A stretch of DNA of 64,000 nt. It comes from Lachnospiraceae bacterium (GTDB lineage: Bacteria > Bacillota > Clostridia > Lachnospirales > Lachnospiraceae). A model generated the notes under the pieces. It did no database searches. It had not been told where the DNA came from and worked only from the letters and a program-made list of their open reading frames with translations. The stretch covers positions 1-64,000 of the forward strand of contig JAGBHK010000008.1 of NCBI GenBank assembly GCA_017935565.1, in the 5' to 3' direction. Both the position numbers and the translations under genes were made by a program. Within the stretch, counting starts at the first letter, position 1, and the number at the start of each line of letters is the position of its first letter. Below are positions 34,085 to 42,567 of the stretch, piece after piece.

Positions 34085-34963
34085 TTAATATCTTTTTTTA
34101 TCTTTTATCTCATTGTAAAGTAATACGTAATTATCATAACGAGACTTCCCAATAACGCCTTCGTTAATCTTCATTTTAACCTTACAATCTGGTTCGTTAA
34201 TATGTACACACCCATTAAAACGACATTCTCCTTCATATTCATATATTTCTGGAAAAAATTGTTTTAATTCTTCTTTTTCACACTCACATACATACATTGA
34301 ACTAAATCCAGGTGTGTCCATAAGATATGTATTACCTTCAACATTATAAATTTCTGTATGTCTGGTTGTGTGTTTACCTCTTTGTATTTTTTTACTGATA
34401 TCTCCAGTCTGAGAATTTGCCATTGGCATTATTGCATTAAGAATTGATGACTTTCCAACACCCGATGGACCAGCAAACGCAGTTGTCTTATCTTTGATAA
34501 CCCTAACCACATCATCAATACCCTGTCCATTATTTGCACTGGCAAACAAAACCTTATATCCTGCACTCTCGTATGTTGTCTTTAATTCCTTTATCTCCTC
34601 TTCTGAAACTAAATCAAGTTTATTAAAACATATAACTGTCTCAACGTTTTGAGTTTCCATCATAACCAAAAATCTATCCAATAGATTTAAATTGGGCATA
34701 GGACTTTTAAGCGCAAATACTACTAATGCCTGGTCAATGTTTGCAACTGCCGGACGAATCAATTCATTATCTCGTTCTGAAATATCAGTAATATTCCCAA
34801 TTTTCAATTCTTCATCAAGAATTTCTATTTCAACATTATCACCGACTAACGGCTTAATGTTCTTATATCGAAATATTCCTTTTGCTTTACATTCGTAGGT
34901 CCCACTATGTACTACGTGTACATAGTAGGAGCCTGCAATACCTTTTATAATTTTACCAATCAA
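34085..34963 (-). CDS. rsgA: Ribosome small subunit-dependent GTPase A
   Basis: Circularly permuted GTPase acting in late 30S assembly. N-terminal OB-fold (about 1-65), G4 motif CFNKLD, G1 GPSGVGKSSIL, G3 DTPGFSS, and the C-terminal zinc knuckle CRFNGCVHINEPDCKVK. 292 residues with a TTG start (AGGATGG 6 bases upstream). Translated 12 bases after prkC; the kinase PrkC phosphorylates RsgA in Bacillus, making the neighbourhood meaningful. Confidence 0.96.
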   Translation of the reverse strand: MIGKIIKGIAGSYYVHVVHSGTYECKAKGIFRYKNIKPLVGDNVEIEILDEELKIGNITDISERDNELIRPAVANIDQALVVFALKSPMPNLNLLDRFLVMMETQNVETVICFNKLDLVSEEEIKELKTTYESAGYKVLFASANNGQGIDDVVRVIKDKTTAFAGPSGVGKSSILNAIMPMANSQTGDISKKIQRGKHTTRHTEIYNVEGNTYLMDTPGFSSMYVCECEKEELKQFFPEIYEYEGECRFNGCVHINEPDCKVKMKINEGVIGKSRYDNYVLLYNEIKDKKRY

Positions 34964-34975
34964 ATCAAACCATCC

Positions 34976-37228
34976 TTAGTTAAATGCCTGCTGAGATGTG
35001 TAAATTTCTGCAACCATACCATCACCATATGTTAAAGTAATAGTAAGTGTAGCAACAACACCTTCTACATCATCTTCTGTTTCATACTTAACATTAAATG
35101 ATTCTGGATAATCAGCACTGAATGTTGCATTTGGAAGATATGTTGTAACATCAATTTCAACATTCTTATCACCATCTTTGTAAGTAATGATTGCTGATAA
35201 TTTACCTTCTGATACTGGAACTAACTGTGTTTCTGGTTCATCTGTATTTTCTGATGATTCTGTTGTTTCAGTTGTTTCTGTTGTTTCAGATGTAGCATCT
35301 TCTGAACCAGGTTCTTCACCACTATTATCCACAGGTACTTCAATCTGAGGAATATTCATACCCTGAACATAGAAGCTTACAGTAAACTTATCTGCTTCTG
35401 TTTCTTCTTCTGTTGTTGTTTCAGATTCTGTAGGTTCCTCACCTAAACTGATAATAAGTGTAACAGTTTCCCCCTTAGGAAGTTTTGTACCTGGTTCAAG
35501 GTCTGTACCAATAACTCTGCCCTCTGACAATGTTTCATGGTATTCTTCTTCAAATGCAACCTCAAAACCTAATTCCTTCAATGCTTCTTCAGCTTCATCC
35601 TTCATCTTTCCTGAAAGATCTGGAATTTCTGCCATTTCATCCTCACCAAGGCTTACATAAATTGTGATTCTATCACCCTTCTTAAGCTTAATAGGATATT
35701 CTGGACTTGTCTTGAATACTGTGTTGTCTTCATGTTCATCAGATTTTTCGTAAATTGGATTAACCTCTAAACCTGCATCTGATAATATCTTCATAGCCTC
35801 TGAATATGACTTGCCAATTACGTCTGGAATTTCAAATTCAGCGCCACCTTCACTGATTGTGATAATAACTGTTGTACTCTTTGAAACAACTGTGTCAGGG
35901 TCAACGCTCTGCTTAATTACAAGACCTGCTTCTACCTTATCACTTGTTTCTCTCTTAATTGTATACTTAAGGCCAGCTGCCTCTAATGCTGCAGTAGCTT
36001 CTGCTTCCTTAAGGCCTAATACTGATGGTACCTTTGTATTCTTAGCATTATTTGCTTCATCGACTGTTGTAGTTTCTTCTACAGGTTCACTTGTACCACC
36101 ACACTGATCCATACCTTTTGAAATAATCAAAATAAGTACAATCAAAATAACAATACCAGCAATAATTGCACCAATCGCAACAATCTTATCTAATTTTGGA
36201 TTTCCCTCATCAATATCATCTGAAGCAGACATCCATTCATCATCTTCTGTTACTTCATTCTGTTCAACTTCATTTTCATCAGTTAATTCCACTGGTTCTT
36301 CAGCTGAAACCTTTCCTGCATTCTCCTTAATTACAGAAATCTCATCATCTGTAATCATAATAGTCGCATTGTTATTTGTAACAGGCGCAATAACTACAAA
36401 ATCTTCATCAGGAGAAATCAATGATTTCTTCAAATCTGCAATAAGTGATGAAACCTTTAAATATCTTCTCTCAGGCTTCTTCTGAGCACATTTTTCAATA
36501 ATCTTAGCAACGCTTACAGGTAAATCTGGCACAAACATCTTTGCACTTGGAATTTCTTCCTGAATGTGCTGTAATGCTATAGTCACTGTTGAATCACCTT
36601 CAAAAGGTACTCTTCCTGTAATCATTTCATAAAGAGTTATACCTAAAGAATAAATATCACTCTTCTCATCAATATATCCACCTCTAGCCTGTTCAGGAGA
36701 AATGTAATGTACAGAACCCATAGCATTAGAGTTGATAGTATTCGCAGATGCAGCTCTAGCAATACCAAAGTCTGTAACCTTAACCTTTCCTTCTCTTGAA
36801 ATAATAATGTTCTGAGGTTTAATATCTCTATGAACAATATGATTGTTATGAGCAGCTTCAATACCCTGAGCTACCTGAATAGCGATACTAATAGCATCCT
36901 TTACTGGTAATTTACCCTTCTTTTCAATATACTTCTTAAGAGTAATACCTTCAATAAGTTCCATAACAATGTAATATATACCCTGGTCCTCACCAACATC
37001 ATATACATTTACAATATTTGGATGAGCAAGTCCTGCTGCTGACTGAGCTTCAATCTTAAATTTTGAAACAAAGCCCTTATCTTCACAAAACTCTGATTTT
37101 AATACCTTTACTGCAACAAATCTGTTTAATTTGTGATCTTTCGCCTTGTATACATCAGACATTCCGCCTGATCCAACCTTGTCTATAACTTCGTAACGAT
37201 CTCCAATAAACATTCCTTTTCTTATCAT
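34976..37228 (-). CDS. prkC: PASTA-domain Ser/Thr protein kinase
   Basis: Membrane kinase that senses peptidoglycan or lipid II fragments and phosphorylates cell-wall and translation targets. Kinase domain: VGSGGMSDVYKA, Lys in VAVKVLK, catalytic HRDIKPQN, DFGIARA, then SPEQARGG. A membrane helix (about 350-371) follows a Glu/Asp-rich juxtamembrane stretch. Three PASTA repeats (about 395-590, e.g. VPSVLGLKEAEATAALEAAG, IPDVIGKSYSEAMKILSDAG, IPDLSGKMKDEAEEALKELG) lead to a Thr/Glu-rich linker and an additional C-terminal beta domain of about 100 residues. 750 residues, longer than the usual about 620-700. Pairs with prpC upstream. Confidence 0.95.
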   Translation of the reverse strand: MIRKGMFIGDRYEVIDKVGSGGMSDVYKAKDHKLNRFVAVKVLKSEFCEDKGFVSKFKIEAQSAAGLAHPNIVNVYDVGEDQGIYYIVMELIEGITLKKYIEKKGKLPVKDAISIAIQVAQGIEAAHNNHIVHRDIKPQNIIISREGKVKVTDFGIARAASANTINSNAMGSVHYISPEQARGGYIDEKSDIYSLGITLYEMITGRVPFEGDSTVTIALQHIQEEIPSAKMFVPDLPVSVAKIIEKCAQKKPERRYLKVSSLIADLKKSLISPDEDFVVIAPVTNNNATIMITDDEISVIKENAGKVSAEEPVELTDENEVEQNEVTEDDEWMSASDDIDEGNPKLDKIVAIGAIIAGIVILIVLILIISKGMDQCGGTSEPVEETTTVDEANNAKNTKVPSVLGLKEAEATAALEAAGLKYTIKRETSDKVEAGLVIKQSVDPDTVVSKSTTVIITISEGGAEFEIPDVIGKSYSEAMKILSDAGLEVNPIYEKSDEHEDNTVFKTSPEYPIKLKKGDRITIYVSLGEDEMAEIPDLSGKMKDEAEEALKELGFEVAFEEEYHETLSEGRVIGTDLEPGTKLPKGETVTLIISLGEEPTESETTTEEETEADKFTVSFYVQGMNIPQIEVPVDNSGEEPGSEDATSETTETTETTESSENTDEPETQLVPVSEGKLSAIITYKDGDKNVEIDVTTYLPNATFSADYPESFNVKYETEDDVEGVVATLTITLTYGDGMVAEIYTSQQAFN

Positions 37229-37273
37229 CTTTTTACACCTTGATTTTATGGTTTATACCATATGCCTTTCCAA

Positions 37274-37996
37274 TTATTCTACCTTTGCAAGCAGCACTGC
37301 GATATTATCCTTGCCGCCATTTTCGTTTGCTACATCTATCAATGTATGTACCATGTCCTCAACTTCTCCATTACTTTTAAGAATGGTTTTTATCTGTTCA
37401 TCATTAACCATATTGGTCAAACCATCAGAACACATAAGAATATAGTCACCATCACTTAATTGAACCTCGAAGAAATCAGCCTCCGTACCTTTAACAACAC
37501 CTATCGCTCTGGTAATAATATTTTTCTTTTCATGAGTTCTAGCACTCTCTTTGTCAAGTTCTCCAATGCTAACCATCTCTTCAACATAAGAATGGTCTCT
37601 AGTTATCTGATGAATTTCATCATTTACAAGATACAGCCTTGAATCACCTATATTTGCTACATACATAGAATCTTCTACAATGGTTGCTAAAACCATCGTT
37701 GTGCCCATTCCTTCGTATTTAGCATCTGACTGAGATAACTTAATCAACTCATCATTTGCACATGTTATCGCTTCTTGTATAATCGAAACAATATCCTTTT
37801 GCTTACTGCTTGTAACAGACTTAACAACTGTCATAACTGCGTTTTCAGAAGCAACCTCTCCTGCCTTATGACCGCCCATACCATCTGCAACAATCAACAA
37901 ATTGGGGAGAGCACCTACAGCATCTATCGATAAATAGACGTAATCCTGATTAGTAGTTCTACTTTGCCCCACATCTGTCAACGCAAATGCTTTCAT
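37274..37996 (-). CDS. prpC: PP2C-type Ser/Thr phosphatase (partner of PrkC)
   Basis: Metal-dependent phosphatase. Motifs: DVGQSRTTNQDYVY, VADGMGGHKAGEVAS, TTMVLATIV, VANIGDSRLYLV, DHSYVEEMV, and MCSDGLTNMV, including the metal-binding Asp residues. 240 residues. Its ATG overlaps the rlmN stop by 4 bases (ATGA), so the genes are translationally coupled. It reverses PrkC phosphorylation in this conserved cluster. Confidence 0.96.
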   Translation of the reverse strand: MKAFALTDVGQSRTTNQDYVYLSIDAVGALPNLLIVADGMGGHKAGEVASENAVMTVVKSVTSSKQKDIVSIIQEAITCANDELIKLSQSDAKYEGMGTTMVLATIVEDSMYVANIGDSRLYLVNDEIHQITRDHSYVEEMVSIGELDKESARTHEKKNIITRAIGVVKGTEADFFEVQLSDGDYILMCSDGLTNMVNDEQIKTILKSNGEVEDMVHTLIDVANENGGKDNIAVLLAKVE

Positions 37997-39051
37997 GTTT
38001 CTCCCTCCTTTACCTTTAATAGTTCATCGTTATAACTTTTCCTTAACTGCCCACATGCACCATTTATATCTCTTCCCATTTCTCTCCTAATTGTAACATT
38101 TATTCCGTATCTTTCAAGTCGATTTTTAAATTTTTCTATATTATCTTTTTCAGATTGCTTGAAATCCCTCTCTTTTATAGGGTTTACGGGGATTAAATTA
38201 ATATGGCAATTTATGTCTTTTAATAATTCACCCAACTTTGATGCGCCATCCACAGTATCGTTAACACCTGCTACCAAACTATACTCAAATGTAAGCCTTC
38301 GTCCAGTCTGTTCAAAATAGTATCTGCACGCCTCTAAAATCTCATCAATTGAATATCTTTTAGCAATAGGCATAAGTTCTTTTCTAGTTTCATCATCTGA
38401 CGCATGTAATGATATCGCTAAAGTGATTTGATACTTTAAATCTGCCAATTTATATATATTCGGAACCAGTCCACATGTAGATAAGGTTAAATTTCTTTGG
38501 CTAATGTTCAAACCGTTTTCATCGGAAATCATATCCAAAAATGCTAAAACATTTTCAAAATTATCAAGTGGTTCTCCACTTCCCATTAACACAACATTTG
38601 AAATTCTCTCACCTGTGTGTCTTGTAATGGCATAAATCTGCTCAAGCATCTCTGATGCCGTCAAATTTCGCTCCATACCGTCTAGCGTAGATGCACAGAA
38701 TTTACATCCCATTCTACATCCAACTTGCGTCGAAATACATACCGAATTACCGTGTTTATATTTCATAAACACACTTTCAATAACATTATGATCTGACAAC
38801 TCAAACAGATATTTTCTTGTCCCATCAATTTTAGATTCAAGCACCTGCAATATATTGAATTTAGTAATATAACTATCTTCCTTTAACTTTTCCAAAAGAT
38901 TTTTAGGCATATTAGTCATCATATCAAAATCTGTTACTAACTTCTCATGAAGCCACTGATATAATTGTTTCGCTCTAAACTTCTTTTCACCTAAGTTAAC
39001 TATATATTCGCACAATGAATCGTAATTCATAGACTTAATATCTTTTTCCAT
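37993..39051 (-). CDS. rlmN: Dual-specificity RNA methyltransferase RlmN
   Basis: Radical SAM enzyme that methylates C2 of A2503 in 23S rRNA and A37 of some tRNAs. The iron-sulfur CxxxCxxC motif reads CRMGCKFCAS; GSGEPLDNFENV and the catalytic Cys in the C-terminal NGACGQLR are visible. 352 residues. A 6-base gap follows rsmB; it overlaps prpC. Confidence 0.97.
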   Translation of the reverse strand: MEKDIKSMNYDSLCEYIVNLGEKKFRAKQLYQWLHEKLVTDFDMMTNMPKNLLEKLKEDSYITKFNILQVLESKIDGTRKYLFELSDHNVIESVFMKYKHGNSVCISTQVGCRMGCKFCASTLDGMERNLTASEMLEQIYAITRHTGERISNVVLMGSGEPLDNFENVLAFLDMISDENGLNISQRNLTLSTCGLVPNIYKLADLKYQITLAISLHASDDETRKELMPIAKRYSIDEILEACRYYFEQTGRRLTFEYSLVAGVNDTVDGASKLGELLKDINCHINLIPVNPIKERDFKQSEKDNIEKFKNRLERYGINVTIRREMGRDINGACGQLRKSYNDELLKVKEGET

Positions 39052-39057
39052 TGTACT

Positions 39058-40413
39058 CTACCCTTTCTTCCTCATTTTACTAATAAAGAAGCCATCTGTA
39101 TGGTTTATTCCCGGCAACATTTGTATGTAGCCATCCTTCATAGTTTCACATTTGTACTCATCATCGAAGTAATTACTAATATCTTCCGCTTCCAATGGAA
39201 ACTCATTTAATAACCAATTCAGATTTTCTATATTTTCTTTTTTATTGATTGTACAAGTACTGTAAATCAATACGCCATTAGGTTTTAAATATTTCCATGC
39301 ATTTGCTAGGATTTTTCTTTGCAATGCAACAAGTTCTTCCTGTTTTTCCATGGTCATATTATACTTAATATCGCTTTTCTTGCCAATCACACCAAGTCCT
39401 GAGCAAGGTAAATCTGCAATAACCACATCTGCTTTTTCTATAAGTTTCTCATCCAAAACAGTGGCATCAGCCAATTCTACCTCGACATTTTCAAGACCAC
39501 ATCTTTCAATGTTATCGGCCAAAAGTCCTAATTTATATTCACTGACATCCCTTGAAATAACATTTCCAGTTCCTTCAAGTAATTCTGCCAGATGAATTGT
39601 CTTTCCACCAGGTGCTGCACATAAATCAATACAAAAATCATCTTTTTTAGGATTAGCTATATGTGCCACCAACATTGAACTTACATCTTGAACATTAATC
39701 TTACCTTCGTTAAATACATTTAACTTTGATAAGTAATCATAATCCTTTATATCCAATGCGTATTTGTATAATGGATTTTGTATTACTGTCACACCTTCAG
39801 ACTCTAATTCTTTAACAATATCTGAAACCTCATACATTATACCACATCTAACAGTTAAATATTCGTATCTTTTTTCGAAGCCTTCAATGATACGAACTGC
39901 ATCTTCAACGCCATATTGATGAACTAATTGCTCGATAATCCAATCTGGCATACTATGCTTAACCTTGAGGTATAATACTAAATCTTCACTAGGATTTGGA
40001 TATTTAATATTATCTTTGTTTCTTGAAATATTTCTTAGCACTCCATTTACAAAGCCTTTAAGGCCACTAAAGCCTCTCTTTATTGACAACTTAACCGCTT
40101 CATTACAAGCAGCCGAGTCTGGCACACTATCCATATAAAAAATCTCATACACTGACATTCGAATGATATTTCTTATAACTGGTTTCATCTTACGTACTTT
40201 AGTATTTGAAAAGCTATCAATGATGTAATCCAATTGAATAATCTTCTCAACAGTACCTTCTGTAACCTTTGTAATGTAACTTCTTTCCTGCTTTTGTAAA
40301 TATTGATACTTACTTAACATCTTTTTCAGCACAACATGCGAAAAAGCATTATTTTCATTAATTTCAATGAGCATATCCAAAACTAATTCTCTTAAGTTTA
40401 TGGAATTAGTCAT
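39058..40413 (-). CDS. rsmB: 16S rRNA cytosine-5 methyltransferase RsmB
   Basis: Methylates C967 (E. coli number) of 16S rRNA. N-terminal NusB-like RNA-binding helical domain (about 1-150; DYIIDSF...KMKPVIRNIIRMSVYEIFY), Rossmann methyltransferase with DLCAAPGGKTIHLAELL, and catalytic cysteines in ADLPCSGLG and STCTI. ATG 40413 (451 residues) is chosen as GGAGGA lies 7 bases upstream; a TTG extension would include it. Overlaps the end of the Zn peptidase gene by 8 bases. Confidence 0.95.
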   Translation of the reverse strand: MTNSINLRELVLDMLIEINENNAFSHVVLKKMLSKYQYLQKQERSYITKVTEGTVEKIIQLDYIIDSFSNTKVRKMKPVIRNIIRMSVYEIFYMDSVPDSAACNEAVKLSIKRGFSGLKGFVNGVLRNISRNKDNIKYPNPSEDLVLYLKVKHSMPDWIIEQLVHQYGVEDAVRIIEGFEKRYEYLTVRCGIMYEVSDIVKELESEGVTVIQNPLYKYALDIKDYDYLSKLNVFNEGKINVQDVSSMLVAHIANPKKDDFCIDLCAAPGGKTIHLAELLEGTGNVISRDVSEYKLGLLADNIERCGLENVEVELADATVLDEKLIEKADVVIADLPCSGLGVIGKKSDIKYNMTMEKQEELVALQRKILANAWKYLKPNGVLIYSTCTINKKENIENLNWLLNEFPLEAEDISNYFDDEYKCETMKDGYIQMLPGINHTDGFFISKMRKKG

Positions 40414-41101
40414 CTCTTCTTCCTCCAAACAGTATAATAAGTCTTAATAACTGTAAGATAGAAGCCGCTGCTGCCGCAAGATATGTGAGCGCCGCTGCAT
40501 TTAAAACTTTCTTTACACCTTTTACTTCATTAGTTCCCAAAATCCCTTGATTTCCTAATATTTTCAAAGCTCTATTTGATGCATCGAACTCAACAGGCAA
40601 TGTTATAAGATGAAATACAACTGCTGCCGAAAATGCTAATATACCTGCTGTAACCAAAATATTTGGTGTTCCATTAGAAATCAAAAATCCAACCAATATA
40701 AGTGGCCAAGATATTTTTGCTCCAATATTTGCAATAGGTACAAACATTGATCTAAATGAAAGTGGCGCATATTCCATAGAATGTTGAATAGCATGACCAC
40801 ATTCATGTGCTGCAACTCCTATTGCCGCAACTGAACTGCTGTTATATGTGCTATCTGATAATCTTAAAATTTTTGAAGTTGGGTCATAATGGTCTGTAAG
40901 ATTTCCACTTATATGTTCTATGGAAACATCATATAACCCCTGACTCTTTAAGATTCTATCAGCAACCTCAGCACCTGTCATATTTGACATAGCATGCACT
41001 CTGCTATATTTGCTAAAGTTACTTTGCACTGCTGCCTGTGCCATAAGTGACAATATCATACCAATAATAATCAGTATGTATGTCGGATCAAAATAATACA
41101 T
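40406..41101 (-). CDS. Membrane zinc metallopeptidase (YugP-like)
   Basis: 231 residues. HECGH zinc motif in GVAAHECGHAIQHSMEY near residue 97, flanked by membrane helices at the N terminus (ILIIIGMILSLMAQAAV) and several at the C terminus (about 125-220). This conserved neutral zinc metallopeptidase family (YugP) is common beside fmt/def/rsmB in Clostridia; the substrate is unknown. Its stop overlaps the rsmB start region. Confidence 0.9.
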   Translation of the reverse strand: MYYFDPTYILIIIGMILSLMAQAAVQSNFSKYSRVHAMSNMTGAEVADRILKSQGLYDVSIEHISGNLTDHYDPTSKILRLSDSTYNSSSVAAIGVAAHECGHAIQHSMEYAPLSFRSMFVPIANIGAKISWPLILVGFLISNGTPNILVTAGILAFSAAVVFHLITLPVEFDASNRALKILGNQGILGTNEVKGVKKVLNAAALTYLAAAAASILQLLRLIILFGGRRDD

Positions 41102-41113
41102 AATTTTTCCTCC

Positions 41114-42046
41114 TTATTCTCCCAAAATGGTTCCTTTTTCAATATTATTTCCTCTCAAGAAATCAGCTATGTCCATAGCTTTCTTTCCCTCTAGCTGAAG
41201 ATTTTTTACATCAAGAATTCCATCTCCTGTTTTAATGTACATACTGTTTTTATCAATATATACTATCTCACCAGGAATCCCTTCATATTCTTCATAAATA
41301 ACCTTCGCCTGGTATATCTTAAGGTTTTTACCCTTAATTCTGGTATATGCACTTGGCCATGGATTAAGGCCTCTAATTAGCCTTTCTATTTTCCAAGCCG
41401 GATTTGAGAAATCAATATTTCCCATTTTCTTATCTAACATTTTGGCATAACAACTATCTTCATCATTTTGCTTAATTCTAGTTATAGTGCCATTTTCCAA
41501 TTTTTCTAAAGTATCTATAATAAGTTTAGCGCCCGCTTCCATAAGTTTGTCGTGAAGTGTTCCGCCAGTTTCATCATCTGCTATAGGCACTTCAACCTTA
41601 TCAAGCATGTCACCTGTATCCAAACCAACATCCATCAACATAGTTGTCACACCTGTAACTTCTTCGCCATCAATAATCGACCACTGAATAGGTGCCGCAC
41701 CTCTGTACTTAGGCAACAATGATGCATGTATATTAACACAACCATATCTAGGTATATCAAGTATTTCTTGAGTCAATATCTGTCCATATGCTGCTACTAC
41801 AAACACATCTGCATTGCTTTCTCTCAACTTTGCAACAGACTCTGGCTCTTTAGCCTTTACAGGCTGGAAAACTTCAATTCCATGCTCTAAAGCAACCTTC
41901 TTAACTGGTGTAAACTGAACTTCCTTGCCTCTACCCTTTGGTTTATCAGTTTGAGTCACTACAAGCACAACTTCATGTCCATTATCAATCAAGGATTTTA
42001 ATGCACCTGCCGCAAAATCAGGTGTTCCCATAAATAAAACTTTCAT
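41114..42046 (-). CDS. fmt: Methionyl-tRNA formyltransferase
   Basis: Formylates initiator Met-tRNA using 10-formyl-THF, supplied by Fhs and FolD encoded just upstream. Motifs: MGTPDFAAGALKSL, VVTQTDKPKGRG, catalytic NIHASLLPKYRGAAPIQWS, and the C-terminal tRNA-binding domain (LIRGLNPWPSAYT). 310 residues from ATG 42046 (GGAG 8 bases upstream; a TTG two codons earlier is unlikely). Directly follows def, 11 bases apart. Confidence 0.96.
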   Translation of the reverse strand: MKVLFMGTPDFAAGALKSLIDNGHEVVLVVTQTDKPKGRGKEVQFTPVKKVALEHGIEVFQPVKAKEPESVAKLRESNADVFVVAAYGQILTQEILDIPRYGCVNIHASLLPKYRGAAPIQWSIIDGEEVTGVTTMLMDVGLDTGDMLDKVEVPIADDETGGTLHDKLMEAGAKLIIDTLEKLENGTITRIKQNDEDSCYAKMLDKKMGNIDFSNPAWKIERLIRGLNPWPSAYTRIKGKNLKIYQAKVIYEEYEGIPGEIVYIDKNSMYIKTGDGILDVKNLQLEGKKAMDIADFLRGNNIEKGTILGE

Positions 42047-42057
42047 TGACAACTCTC

Positions 42058-42543
42058 CTATTCTTCACTACTTACGGCATCAGCATCCATAAGTTCTCCT
42101 TCAACATGTTCAACATATAAAATACCATCTAAATGGTCACATTCATGGCAAATTGCTCTTGCCAAGAGTTCTGTTCCCTCTAATACAAATTCATTCATAT
42201 CTGTATCAAAAGCCTTTACTTTAACATAGTTAGGTCTCGTAACCATTCCAACCTTGCCTGGAGCACTCAAACAACCTTCACTTCCTGTCTGCTCACCGCT
42301 TGTTTCCAAAATAACCGGGTTAATCAAAACTATAGGTTCTGGCTCTTCCATATTAACATCAATAACAACGATTCTCTTTAATATACCTACCTGAGGTGCT
42401 GCAAGCCCAACACCGTTAGCCTCATACATAGTGTCAATCATATCATCAACTAACTGTAATAACTTTGGAGTAATCTCTTTTACTTCTTTACATTTTTTGT
42501 TAAGGACCTCATCGCCCATATATCTAATATTTCTAAGTGCCAT
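42058..42543 (-). CDS. def: Peptide deformylase
   Basis: Removes the N-formyl group from new proteins. Motif I GVGLAAPQVG, motif II EGCLSAPG, motif III HECDHLDGIL with the metal-binding His pair. 161 residues, type I length. Lies between priA and fmt in the conserved priA-def-fmt order. Confidence 0.97.
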   Translation of the reverse strand: MALRNIRYMGDEVLNKKCKEVKEITPKLLQLVDDMIDTMYEANGVGLAAPQVGILKRIVVIDVNMEEPEPIVLINPVILETSGEQTGSEGCLSAPGKVGMVTRPNYVKVKAFDTDMNEFVLEGTELLARAICHECDHLDGILYVEHVEGELMDADAVSSEE

Positions 42544-42567
42544 TTTTTCCTCCGTTCTGTAGCAATA

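Noticed and set aside
37993-37996. Overlap of prpC and rlmN as a possible frameshift
   Set aside because: A normal ATGA stop/start overlap with full-length proteins on both sides.
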